Shown here in pieces: positions 1-6,870 of a stretch of DNA of 15,039 nt (position 1 is its first letter; each line of letters opens with the position of its first letter). A program made the position numbers and the translations under genes. The notes under the pieces were generated by a model. The model was not told the DNA's origin and did no database searches. It saw only the letters and a list, made by a program, of their open reading frames with translations. Source of the DNA: CAZNVB01 sp964576265 (GTDB lineage Bacteria; Acidobacteriota; Aminicenantia; Aminicenantales; UBA8522); contig CAZNVB010000059.1 of assembly GCA_964576265.1 (NCBI GenBank), positions 1 through 15,039 of the forward strand, written 5' to 3'.

Positions 1-408
1 CGTCCTTTCAGCGTCGACGTCGAACACAGCTTCGGCGAGTTTTATTCCGGACGGCTTCAGCAGACGGAACTGGGCTTCACGCTGAAGTGGCGCGGGTATG
101 CGACCTTCGAAGTCGGCACCGACTTCGTCCGTGGAAATCTCCCCCAGGGCCGGTTCAACGAGAATGTTTACGAGGTCAAGGCCGATCTCTTCCTCTCGCC
201 CCGTTTCGGTCTGATGAATTATTTTCAGTATGATGATGTTTCCAAGGAACTGGGAGTCAACATCCGTTTCCGCTGGGAGATCAGCCCGGGAAACGTGATC
301 TACCTAGTTTACAATAAGAACTGGGAGCGGCGCTGGGATCCGGCGAGCCGGTTTGTCCCGCTCGAGGAGCGGGGCGTTTTAAAAATCCAGCTCTCCATCC
401 GCCCCTGA
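1..408 (+). CDS. C-terminal fragment of DUF5916-like outer-membrane/secreted protein
   Basis: The reading frame is open from base 1 to a TGA at 406-408, giving 135 residues with the N-terminus outside the window. The fragment is built of alternating hydrophobic/polar strands rich in aromatic residues (FSVDVEHSFGEFYSGR, LGFTLKWRGYATFEVG). It ends with an FRWEISPGNVIYLVYNKNW motif and a final short strand VLKIQLSIRP. The phrase 'RW..SPGN.iylVYN' followed by a last strand is typical of the C-terminus of DUF5916 proteins, which usually carry an N-terminal family-9 carbohydrate-binding-like domain followed by a long beta-barrel-like region. No catalytic role is known for that region. The fragment sits convergent to the next gene, with a hairpin between the two stop codons. 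The family call rests on pattern recognition of the last 135 residues only; another beta-barrel outer-membrane protein is the alternative. Confidence 0.62.
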   Translation, partial: RPFSVDVEHSFGEFYSGRLQQTELGFTLKWRGYATFEVGTDFVRGNLPQGRFNENVYEVKADLFLSPRFGLMNYFQYDDVSKELGVNIRFRWEISPGNVIYLVYNKNWERRWDPASRFVPLEERGVLKIQLSIRP

Positions 409-438
409 ATGATCGCTTCAGGGGATCACCCCTTTTTC
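402..438 (+). terminator. Overlapping hairpins ending the convergent gene pair
   Basis: CCCCTGAA (402-409) pairs perfectly with TTCAGGGG (417-424) around a 7-nt loop. The same GGGG arm can instead pair as AGGGG (420-424) with CCCCT (429-433) around the 4-nt loop ATCA, followed by TTTTTC. The second fold looks like a short rho-independent terminator for the plus-strand gene. The first fold contains that gene's stop codon. The element also overlaps the last codons of the minus-strand gene, so its arms serve both convergent ends. Confidence 0.5.
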
Positions 439-1463
439 TTGTACCCGGCGGGGACCTGGAAATCTCCGGCGCCGAGGTCGGGAGTCGAAATCTCTAAGAC
501 TTCAGTACGATAGGCAAGGACGGGTTCGTTGGCCGCAGTCCCCGCATCGGCCGGCTTTTTCTTCAAGGTTTTTTTGAGCATGCCTCCCAGGCGTCCTTTG
601 ATATCCGTGGCCGCCGGTTCCTCCTCGGCCTCGGCCGCTGCGCCGGCCGGCTTCTCGCTGCTCACGAAATACTTCCCGTCGATGACGATCGGATACCCCT
701 TGATCTTCTTCATTTCCGCTTCGGCTTTGGAAAAGTCGTGGCGCGGCCGACCTTTGGCCTGGCCAAAGGAGTCCAAAAGGGCCATCCAGCTCGCGCCCAG
801 GACATCCTGGTCCTTCTTTTCCAGTTCAAGTCCGATTTTTTCCAGATAGGCGCGGGAAAACTTCATTTCCTCTTCCTGCGCTTTCTTCATGGAATCGCTT
901 ATCGGCGTCGTCCAGGTCACCGTCTCCAGGCGGCTGGACCCTTTTTCTTTCGTCTCGATGTCCTCCCATTCGAGGAGCCAGAGGACCAGGTACTTGCGGA
1001 CAGGGAAATTGTTGATGGTCGATTCCTCTCCCGTGTCCTCGACTTGGAATTCGTTCTTGGTGATTCTGATCTTGCTTTCGGCCTCTTTTTCCTCCTCGGC
1101 TGTTTCCCCGGCTTTGGACTCTTGCACTTTTTCTTCTTTCAGCTTTTCGATCGGGCTCACCGTGTATTCCTTCTTTTTGTTGTCCAGGCGGTAAACGGTG
1201 GAAGCGGGAAGGTCGACAATCTCGCCCGTGTCGCCCGATCGGAGGACGGTCTTGCCGGCCAGGCTTCCGGCGATTCCCTGGCCTTTGAAATCGCTCAGAG
1301 AATTCGTCCACCTCTGATCGGCGGTCAGCTTGTCGCTCTGGGTCAGGCTGAATTTGCCGAACCCGCGGAAGGTGACCTCCGATTTCGTTTTCTTCACCAC
1401 TCCGGAAAAAGCCGGGGCGGCGAGAATCAAGAGGACGGCGAAGAAAACAGTGGATTTTTTCAT
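426..1463 (-). CDS. Secreted hypothetical protein, DUF4412-like
   Basis: Encodes 345 residues from an ATG at 1463. An upstream in-frame ATG at 1478 is possible, but AAAGGAG (1469-1475) lies 5 nt before the 1463 start and would overlap the upstream one. The N-terminus MKKSTVFFAVLLILAAPAFS is a clear signal peptide with probable cleavage after AFS, so the product is exported. Then follow a beta-strand region with a 'VYRLDNKKKEYTVSP' motif (about residues 90-105), a strongly Glu/Lys-rich charged stretch (about 108-135), an alpha-helical region and an Ala/Glu-rich low-complexity linker. The end is 'FQVPAGYKKKG'. The combination 'R.D..kK.Yt' plus a terminal 'F.vPAGYk' is seen in periplasmic DUF4412-type proteins that are common in Acidobacteria-like genomes. 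Function unknown. It has its own promoter and no evident operon partner. Confidence 0.7.
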   Translation of the reverse strand: MKKSTVFFAVLLILAAPAFSGVVKKTKSEVTFRGFGKFSLTQSDKLTADQRWTNSLSDFKGQGIAGSLAGKTVLRSGDTGEIVDLPASTVYRLDNKKKEYTVSPIEKLKEEKVQESKAGETAEEEKEAESKIRITKNEFQVEDTGEESTINNFPVRKYLVLWLLEWEDIETKEKGSSRLETVTWTTPISDSMKKAQEEEMKFSRAYLEKIGLELEKKDQDVLGASWMALLDSFGQAKGRPRHDFSKAEAEMKKIKGYPIVIDGKYFVSSEKPAGAAAEAEEEPAATDIKGRLGGMLKKTLKKKPADAGTAANEPVLAYRTEVLEISTPDLGAGDFQVPAGYKKKG

Positions 1464-1502
1464 CGCGGCTCCTTTCATCTATTTCTTAGTTAATCTATAG
1501 AA

Positions 1503-1531
1503 ATTATATAAATAGTCGAAATTGAACGCAA
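1503..1531 (-). promoter_or_regulatory. Sigma70-type promoter of the secreted hypothetical gene
   Basis: On the minus strand TTGCGT (1526-1531) is followed after exactly 17 bp by a perfect TATAAT (1503-1508). Transcription would start near 1496, leaving about 33 nt of leader that contains the AAAGGAG ribosome-binding site. The surrounding sequence is notably AT-rich compared with its neighbours. Confidence 0.65.
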
Positions 1532-1645
1532 CTCCGCCGGACTTTCGTTAGCTTAATATTTTCGTCTTTTCAGCTTTAAAATTCAAGCGCCGGGCCGGAA
1601 ACCGCCGATCACAATGGCCTCGACGAGCGAGTCGAAGCGATCTCC

Positions 1646-2950
1646 TTATCGGGTGAGGCCCGCCACGGCCGCCCCGATCAAGGGGGAATCGTCCACCCGG
1701 ATGATTTCGCAGAAGATGCCCCGGGGCCCCAGGATTTTTCGCAGGTGCTCCTCGACCCGGAGGCGAAAATCTTTGGTCTTATAAAAAGTCGAGCCGTCCG
1801 CGTTGACGCAGACCGGGTGAAGCGGGGAGGCCCCGCCTCCCGATTTCAGGACAGCGGCGCTGATGTTGACGGCCGCAAGGAGGGCGGCCCTCTCGACGAC
1901 GGCCGTGAAGAGGCGCAAGGAGATTTCCTTGTCCTCCTCGGGCAGCCCGCCGAGAGGCTGGCTGTCTGAAGCGAACGGATTCCTAAGGAAGGCATCGACC
2001 TCGATCGTCGAAAGCTGGGCGAGCTCGGCGATCATCCCTGCTCCCTCCGCTGAGAGCAGAGCCTCCTCCGCCGCGGTCTTCAGGACCTGAAGGCAGAGTC
2101 CGCCAAGGTAAGCCCCCGAGATCATTTTCTCGAAGGTGTAGGCTCCGGGGTCGGCCGTGGTCGCGTCGAATGCCCGGTCGATGTCGCCGCGGGGATGGCG
2201 GCGGAAATTGCCCGACTCGACGTTGATGGCTTGGGCGCCTTTCGGGTCGAGGTCGCGCCGCTTGCCGATCCGGACATTTCTCTCGACATAGGAGGTGTTT
2301 GTTCCCGTGCCGAGGATGAACCCGATGTAAGAATCGTAGCGCCTCGGCCCACCGACGCTTTTTCCCGCCAGCAGGGTGGCCACGGTGTCGTTGAGCAGGG
2401 TGATTCTTGGACAGAACCCTTTCGATTGGAGGCGGACGGCGATATTCCGGCCGATGAATTCGCCGACGACCTCCGGCGCTTTGATTTCCTTTGTCCAGGT
2501 GAGGAGCTTTCCGTCGCCATCTGGGGTGATCTCCGCGGCGTAGGAAAAGCAAAACCCGACCGCATCGGCCAGCCCGGCTACCGGTTCAAGATAGCGAGCG
2601 AAGAGGTCGAAGAATTCGTCCTTTCCGACCTCCCTCCGCAGGCCCGGCATTTCGTAGTTTGAATAGTGATCGATGGCCGGAGAGCCATTTTCGTCGAAGA
2701 CGACTCTGGCCACACGGAGATTGGTCCCGCCGGCATCCACGGCGATGACCGGTCGGCGGGGAGGAACGGGCTTGTCGACGGTGATGAATGTGGGAATCAT
2801 AGCCAGTGAACTCGGTCGGCCTTCGAGCCCCCGCGTCATCTCGTCCAGGAAATCCTCGAGAACGACCTCCGGATCGATGGCCGCGGCATCCAGCTCGTGG
2901 TCGGCCAGGAATCGCCGGACTTTTTCTTTCAATGGGGTGTGCGGCCGCAT
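1646..2950 (-). CDS. Hexokinase (eukaryotic-type, hexokinase_1/_2 fold)
   Basis: A 434-residue cytosolic sugar kinase that should transfer phosphate from ATP to the 6-hydroxyl of glucose or a related hexose. The actin-like fold signatures are all present: phosphate-1 loop DAGGTNLRV (72-80), the sugar-binding region with FCFSYAAE (133-140) and LTWTKEIKAPEVVGE (150-164), the catalytic-aspartate segment LLNDTVATLL with D188, and GFILGTGTNTSY (210-221). The C-terminus ends VDDSPLIGAAVAGLTR, matching the adenosine-site helix of the family. This is the eukaryote-like hexokinase family, not the ROK or bacterial Glk family. Length is slightly below that of yeast enzymes (about 460-485). The ATG at 2950 is the only upstream start, because an in-frame stop lies at 2972-2974. 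No Shine-Dalgarno is visible. It is divergent from a DUF5703 glycoside-hydrolase-like gene, which fits a role in phosphorylating released sugar. Exact sugar specificity cannot be read from the sequence. Confidence 0.9.
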   Translation of the reverse strand: MRPHTPLKEKVRRFLADHELDAAAIDPEVVLEDFLDEMTRGLEGRPSSLAMIPTFITVDKPVPPRRPVIAVDAGGTNLRVARVVFDENGSPAIDHYSNYEMPGLRREVGKDEFFDLFARYLEPVAGLADAVGFCFSYAAEITPDGDGKLLTWTKEIKAPEVVGEFIGRNIAVRLQSKGFCPRITLLNDTVATLLAGKSVGGPRRYDSYIGFILGTGTNTSYVERNVRIGKRRDLDPKGAQAINVESGNFRRHPRGDIDRAFDATTADPGAYTFEKMISGAYLGGLCLQVLKTAAEEALLSAEGAGMIAELAQLSTIEVDAFLRNPFASDSQPLGGLPEEDKEISLRLFTAVVERAALLAAVNISAAVLKSGGGASPLHPVCVNADGSTFYKTKDFRLRVEEHLRKILGPRGIFCEIIRVDDSPLIGAAVAGLTR

Positions 2951-3180
2951 TCCGATTCGGGAAATCCAGTTTCATCGATCCCGGCGAAAAAGTCAAACAC
3001 CAGAACTTTTCTGGATGCTCGGGAAACGACCTCTCTTTTCATTTTTAAAGGATATTTTCCCGCGATGAGGAATATTTCGCCCGTTATTCTGAAACAGCCC
3101 TTCTCTGATGGAAAAACAGCCAGGAGGGGAGTTGATCATCAGAGATTCTTGGTGTAAATAGAAAATGCGGAGTGTGGAAC
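2951..3180. promoter_or_regulatory. Divergent promoter region, hexokinase / DUF5703 gene
   Basis: A 230-bp AT-richer gap between two divergent genes. For the plus gene, TTGATC (3132-3137), a 17-bp spacer and TAAATA (3155-3160) form a moderate promoter, with a start expected near 3167. For the hexokinase, TTGACT (2991-2996, minus strand), a 16-bp spacer and TGAAAC (2969-2974) form a weaker candidate. A perfect 6-bp inverted repeat CCAGAA-CTT-TTCTGG (3000-3014) sits directly upstream of that -35 and could be an operator. A 30-codon ORF at 3065-3157 has no supporting signal and is not called. Confidence 0.4.
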
Positions 3181-5475
3181 ATGAAAAAGATTGCCGTCTC
3201 ACACAGGACTCTCGGCTTTGCCGTGACTCTCCTTCTGGGAGTTTTTCCTGCCTGCGCAAAGAAGGATTATGATCCCCGGCGCGGAATCGAAAAATACGAT
3301 GTCGTCTGGGACTCGCCGAGCAAAGACGCTTGGGGAACGATGCCGGTCGGGAACGGGGATTTGGGCCTCAATGTCTGGGTGGAGTCAAGCGGCGACCTCC
3401 TTTTTTACATCGGCAAGACGGACTCCTGGGACGATAACTGCCGGCTGCTTAAGCTGGGGCGGGTAAGGGTGCGACTCCGTCCCAACCCCATACTTCAGTC
3501 CGGGACGTTTCTCCAGGCATTACGCTTGCGCGAGGCGACGGTCGAGGTCCGATGCGGAGAAGGGGCCAGGCGAGTCGAGATCCGTGTTTGGGCCGACGCC
3601 AATCATCCGGTGATCCATATCGCCGTCAAGGGGAAAAAGCCGGTTGAGGCCAGCGCCTCGATCGAGCTGTGGCGCACCGAGCCGTTCGAACTTCCGACGA
3701 TCGAGGTCAGCGATGTCCACTTCGATCATGATGTGCCCGGAAACAAGCACTTTCCGACGGTCGTCGAGCCGGATGTCGTGCTTTCCGGCCAGAAAGGACG
3801 GATCGGCTGGTATCATCACAACATCAAGTCAGTGGGGCCGGCTCTGGCGGCGAAACTTCAGGATATGGAGGGGTTTGCGCAGGCGGATCCGATCCTGCAT
3901 CGGACGTTCGGGGCAGTGATCACGGCCGAGAAAGGGGAGCGGGTGGATGATTTGAATTTGCGATCGCCCGCGGCTCTTGCGCACCTTTTCAATATTTATG
4001 TCCTGACCAAACACCCGTCATCGCCGGAGGCGTGGCTCAGCGCCATGGAGGAACGAATCGCCTCGACGGAGAAGGCGCCGTTTTCAGCTCGCCTCCGCGC
4101 CCACCGCGCCTGGTGGGAGGAATTTTGGAAGCGGAGCTGGATCGATATCGAAGCGGCCGGCCCGGCGGAAGACGCCTTTATCTTGAGCCGCGCCTACGTC
4201 CTGCAGAGGTTCATCAACGCCTGTGCCGGGCGGGGGCAATATCCGATCAAATTCAATGGGTCGATTTTCACCGTGCCCAATCCCGGGAGTCCGGGAGACG
4301 CCGATTACCGGCGCTGGGGCCCCGGGTACTGGTGGCAGAACACTCGCCTGCCCTATATGAGCATGTGCACTTCCGGGGATTTCGATCTGTTGGAGCCTCT
4401 TTACCGGATGTACACCGGGGATGTTCTGGAGATGGCGAAATACCGGACGAAACACTATTTCGGCCACGTCGGCGCTTATTTCAATGAGTGTGTTTATTTC
4501 TGGGGAGCGGCCTTCAACGAGTCCTACGGCTGGACGCCGCGGGAGAAGCGGACAGTGGTCGAGAACGAGAGCCGCTGGCACCGCTGGGAATGGCAGGGCG
4601 GAATTGAGCTGTTGCAGATGATGCTCGACCACTACGAGCATACGCTGGACGAGGCTTTGCTGCGGAGCCGGCTCCTTCCCCTGGCTCACGAAATCCTGAC
4701 CTTTTACGACCTTCATTACAAGGTCGACGATCAGGGAAAGATCGTCCTGGAGCCGGCCCAGGCCTTAGAGACGTGGTGGGACTGCCGCAACCCGATGCCG
4801 GAGATCGCCGGCATGCTGGCTGTCACAGAGCGACTGCTGGAATTGGCGGGAGACAGGGTGAACAGCGAGGAAAAAGCCTTGTGGCAGCGGATCCACGACA
4901 AGATGCCGGACCTTCCGACGCGAGAAGTCGAGGGCAAAAAGATGCTCGCGCCGGCCGAGCAATTTGCCAATAAAAATAACATCGAGAATCCCGAACTCTA
5001 TGCTGTCTTTCCTTATCGGCGGGTGGCCCTTGGCCGGCCGGGAATCGAGCTGGCCGTCGAAGCGCTCAACCATCGCTGGGACAGGGGAAATTTCGGCTGG
5101 CGCCAGGACGATATCTTTATGGCCTATCTAGGGTTGACGGATGAGGTGCGCGAATACCTGGTCGGCCGCGCCCGGAAGTGGCACGAAGGTTCCCGTTTTC
5201 CCGCGTTCTGGGGACCGAACTATGACTGGATTCCGGACCAGGACCATGGCGGTGTGCTGCTCAAGGCGCTCCAGTCGATGCTGATCCAGACAGACGGAAA
5301 AAAGATTTTTCTTCTCCCCGCCTGGCCGAAGGACTGGGACGTCCATTTTAGGGTCCACGCTCCCTACCGGACGATCCTGGAGGGACAGGTCAGGGGAGGC
5401 GAGGTCGTCAAATTATCCGTGCAGCCTCCTTCCCGCCGCCAAGACATTCAGGTCATGGGGCCGTTATTTGATTAG
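3181..5475 (+). CDS. DUF5703-type, GH95-like exported glycoside hydrolase-related protein
   Basis: 764 residues from ATG 3181, which is preceded by GGAG at 3169-3172; a GTG at 3172 is an in-frame alternative. The N-terminus has a hydrophobic signal ending VFPAC with C25, a probable lipoprotein cleavage site, although Phe at -3 is not ideal. Residues about 40-300 match the pattern of DUF5703_N: MPVGNGDLGLNVW (54-66), close to the 'PiGNG.lGa' motif of GH95 beta-sandwich domains, and IGKTDSWDDN (77-86). The rest has the look of an (alpha/alpha)6 barrel: WGPGYWWQNTRLPY (379-392), the NECVYFWG segment, PDQDHGGV. A GH95-like C-terminal beta domain follows (LLPAWPKDWDV and a G-x-V-x-x-L-x-V strand). 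A surface or periplasmic carbohydrate-active role is inferred; the substrate is unknown and DUF5703 proteins lack an established activity. The divergent hexokinase supports sugar use. Confidence 0.75.
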   Translation: MKKIAVSHRTLGFAVTLLLGVFPACAKKDYDPRRGIEKYDVVWDSPSKDAWGTMPVGNGDLGLNVWVESSGDLLFYIGKTDSWDDNCRLLKLGRVRVRLRPNPILQSGTFLQALRLREATVEVRCGEGARRVEIRVWADANHPVIHIAVKGKKPVEASASIELWRTEPFELPTIEVSDVHFDHDVPGNKHFPTVVEPDVVLSGQKGRIGWYHHNIKSVGPALAAKLQDMEGFAQADPILHRTFGAVITAEKGERVDDLNLRSPAALAHLFNIYVLTKHPSSPEAWLSAMEERIASTEKAPFSARLRAHRAWWEEFWKRSWIDIEAAGPAEDAFILSRAYVLQRFINACAGRGQYPIKFNGSIFTVPNPGSPGDADYRRWGPGYWWQNTRLPYMSMCTSGDFDLLEPLYRMYTGDVLEMAKYRTKHYFGHVGAYFNECVYFWGAAFNESYGWTPREKRTVVENESRWHRWEWQGGIELLQMMLDHYEHTLDEALLRSRLLPLAHEILTFYDLHYKVDDQGKIVLEPAQALETWWDCRNPMPEIAGMLAVTERLLELAGDRVNSEEKALWQRIHDKMPDLPTREVEGKKMLAPAEQFANKNNIENPELYAVFPYRRVALGRPGIELAVEALNHRWDRGNFGWRQDDIFMAYLGLTDEVREYLVGRARKWHEGSRFPAFWGPNYDWIPDQDHGGVLLKALQSMLIQTDGKKIFLLPAWPKDWDVHFRVHAPYRTILEGQVRGGEVVKLSVQPPSRRQDIQVMGPLFD

Positions 5476-5619
5476 GGTGACGTCAAACATAATACACCGA
5501 ATTCGAGCAGGAATCGGCCGGAACGCCCATCACGACTTTAATGATAAGCAGGGGTTCAGCCCATAAAAGGAATCCTGGCGCCCGGATCGGCGTCCCCCGA
5601 ATGGCCTGATTGGTAAAGC

Positions 5620-5693
5620 TGGCTGGGAAGCCTGGATTCGAACCAAGATTCCATGATCCAGAGTCATGTGTCCTGCCATTGGACGACTTCCCA
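5620..5693 (-). tRNA. tRNA-Gln, anticodon CTG, with encoded CCA
   Basis: Read on the minus strand, 74 nt fold into a full cloverleaf. The acceptor stem is TGGGAAG/CTTCCCA (5687-5693 with 5624-5630), with discriminator G at 5623 and genomically encoded CCA at 5620-5622. The D arm is GTCC/GGAC, the anticodon stem CATGA/TCATG encloses loop CTCTGGA (5657-5663), and the anticodon CTG lies at 5659-5661. The T arm is CTTGG/CCAGG with one G-T wobble around TTCGAAT. The U1-A72 first pair and G73 are usual for glutamine tRNA. It should decode CAG. A promoter lies directly upstream. Confidence 0.96.
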
Positions 5694-5706
5694 GCAGGCG
5701 GTTCCC

Positions 5707-5735
5707 ATGATAGTCAATTCGGCCGATTTTTTCAA
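5707..5735 (-). promoter_or_regulatory. Promoter of tRNA-Gln
   Basis: On the minus strand TTGAAA (5730-5735), exactly 17 bp, then TATCAT (5707-5712). Transcription would begin near 5700, about 7 nt before the mature tRNA 5' end. This is a close sigma70 match, as expected for a stable RNA gene. Confidence 0.65.
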
Positions 5736-5757
5736 CCTCGGTCTGAAAGATCGGCGA

Positions 5758-5781
5758 CGAAAAGTGCGGCCACACTTTTCG
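5758..5781. repeat. Perfect 9-bp inverted repeat between divergent promoters
   Basis: CGAAAAGTG (5758-5766) and its exact complement CACTTTTCG (5773-5781) flank a 6-bp spacer. No T-run follows on either strand, so a terminator is unlikely. The position, between the -35 elements of the tRNA promoter and the UPF0104 promoter, and the 15-bp centre-to-centre arm spacing are compatible with binding by a dimeric regulator. An RNA hairpin is excluded as a leader element of either transcript, because both predicted starts lie outside it. Confidence 0.55.
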
Positions 5782-5800
5782 CTATAGAGCCCGGGCTGAA

Positions 5801-5829
5801 TTGACAGGGCGGGAATCCGGTGATAACAT
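5801..5829 (+). promoter_or_regulatory. Strong promoter for the UPF0104-nrdR-hsp20-lon-thiL run
   Basis: Perfect consensus TTGACA (5801-5806), 17-bp spacer, TAACAT (5824-5829). A TG one base upstream of the -10 (5821-5822) makes it an extended -10. The expected start is near 5836, only about 6 nt before the ATG at 5842. A 10-bp palindrome AGCCCGGGCT (5788-5797) abuts the -35 on its upstream side. This is the clearest promoter in the window and could serve the whole downstream operon. Confidence 0.7.
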
Positions 5830-5841
5830 GAACCGCTCATC

Positions 5842-6870
5842 ATGAAAAAAAGCTCCTTTCGATTGTGGATCATTATCTTTCTCACCCTCCTTTTCCTCTT
5901 CTTTTTCTTCCGCAGCGTCGACTGGCGGGAAGTCCTCAGCTACCTGGCGGATGTCCACCTCCTCCTTTTCATCATCGTTGTTCTCCTTTCTCCGCTTCAT
6001 TTGTTCACCCGGGCTTATCGCTGGCAGTTTCTCCTTCATCAGGAGAAAAAGAACCTCCGATTTTATAACATGTTTGCCGGGAATGCCGTCGGATTCACGT
6101 TCAATTTCCTCTTTCCCGGCCGGCTGGGAGAGTTCATCAAGCCCCTCTATCTGGCCCAAAAAGAAGGGATCCGGAAGGGATTCGCCATCGGCACAGTGGT
6201 CGTGGAGCGGATTTTCGATATGTTTACGATGTGCGCCCTGCTCGGCCTTTTTATGATTGCCCGACCGCTCTTTGTCTCGATCTTCCAGATCAATCATGAG
6301 GCCTTTAAGAACCTAAATTTTTGGGGACTCGTCGGCCTGGCCTTTGCTTCCGGCCTGCTTTTCTTCAGCCTCGGGCTCTACTTTTTTCGCGAAAAGACCC
6401 TGGCTTTGGTCCGTTTTGTCCTCCGTCCTTTTCCCCAAAAATTCCGAGAGATGGTCCTCAAGTTGGCTGAAGAATTTATCGCCGGGCTGAAATTCTTCCA
6501 TTCCGCAAAAAGCTTCCTTCTTTATGCCCTCTTCTCGTTCATTGTCTGGCTGGGTATTATCTTCTATTACTGGGTATTTTTCGCCGCCTTTCGCATTCAA
6601 CTTCCCTTTTTCGTCCTTTTTCCCTACGTTTTTCTGACCATGGTCGGGGCGTCGATCCCGACGCCGGGCATGGTCGGCGGATTCCACTATTTCTCCAAGC
6701 TGGGGATGACCCAGCTTTACGCCACCGACCCGAACCAGGCGGTTGGAGTGACCATCGTCGTTCACGCCCTTCAGGTGGCGGTGACTTGCCTGATCGGTTA
6801 TGCTATATTATGGAAGGAAGGGATGTCTTTTTTCCAGCTCAGAAAATTGGGAGAGGAAACTCAGCTGTGA
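5842..6870 (+). CDS. UPF0104 / LPG_synthase_TM family integral membrane protein
   Basis: 342 residues, very hydrophobic, with about seven or eight predicted membrane segments beginning at residues 8-23 and 38-55. Family hallmarks are the FPGRLGEFIKP motif (91-101), VVVERIFDM (119-127), and a late 'GA.iPtPGmvGGfh' motif (SIPTPGMVGGFHYF). These identify the lysylphosphatidylglycerol-synthase transmembrane-like family (TIGR00374/PF03706). Members without a C-terminal catalytic domain, like this one, are thought to take part in lipid or lipid-linked glycan translocation at the inner membrane; the substrate here is unknown. No Shine-Dalgarno precedes the ATG, and a strong promoter would place the mRNA 5' end about 6 nt upstream, suggesting a nearly leaderless message. 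Its stop overlaps the nrdR start by 4 bp (GTGA). It contains the long Phe/Leu run typical of a first membrane helix. Confidence 0.9.
   Translation: MKKSSFRLWIIIFLTLLFLFFFFRSVDWREVLSYLADVHLLLFIIVVLLSPLHLFTRAYRWQFLLHQEKKNLRFYNMFAGNAVGFTFNFLFPGRLGEFIKPLYLAQKEGIRKGFAIGTVVVERIFDMFTMCALLGLFMIARPLFVSIFQINHEAFKNLNFWGLVGLAFASGLLFFSLGLYFFREKTLALVRFVLRPFPQKFREMVLKLAEEFIAGLKFFHSAKSFLLYALFSFIVWLGIIFYYWVFFAAFRIQLPFFVLFPYVFLTMVGASIPTPGMVGGFHYFSKLGMTQLYATDPNQAVGVTIVVHALQVAVTCLIGYAILWKEGMSFFQLRKLGEETQL

Larger units (their letters stand above)
5476..5841. other. Intergenic region carrying tRNA-Gln and two opposing promoters
   Basis: 366 bp without a protein gene. 5476-5619 holds nothing I can name: no stem followed by a T-run ends the upstream gene, and TGACGTCA just after its stop is a short palindrome only. 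5620-5693 is tRNA-Gln on the minus strand. 5707-5829 carries back-to-back promoters, one for the tRNA (minus) and one for the UPF0104 gene (plus), with dyad-symmetric elements between them. Each of these is listed separately. Confidence 0.8.

Noticed and set aside
738..1493. 251-codon plus-strand frame opposite the secreted hypothetical gene
   Set aside because: The minus strand has a signal peptide, a ribosome-binding site and a consensus promoter; the plus-strand product is a repetitive shadow without start signals.
3065..3157. 30-codon ORF in the hexokinase/DUF5703 gap
   Set aside because: No ribosome-binding site, no recognisable product, and it overlaps the candidate promoter of the DUF5703 gene.
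5479..5490. TGACGTCA palindrome just after the DUF5703 stop codon
   Set aside because: Eight bases, no terminator context and no promoter nearby; likely chance.
5540..5600. Possible terminator for tRNA-Gln (CGCC-loop-GGCG and a later TTTT on the minus strand)
   Set aside because: The stem is only 4 bp and the T-run is far from it, so no credible rho-independent terminator can be claimed.
5620..5645. tRNA-Gln 3' end as an integration (att) site
   Set aside because: No direct repeat of the tRNA 3' segment and no integrase or foreign genes are seen in the window.
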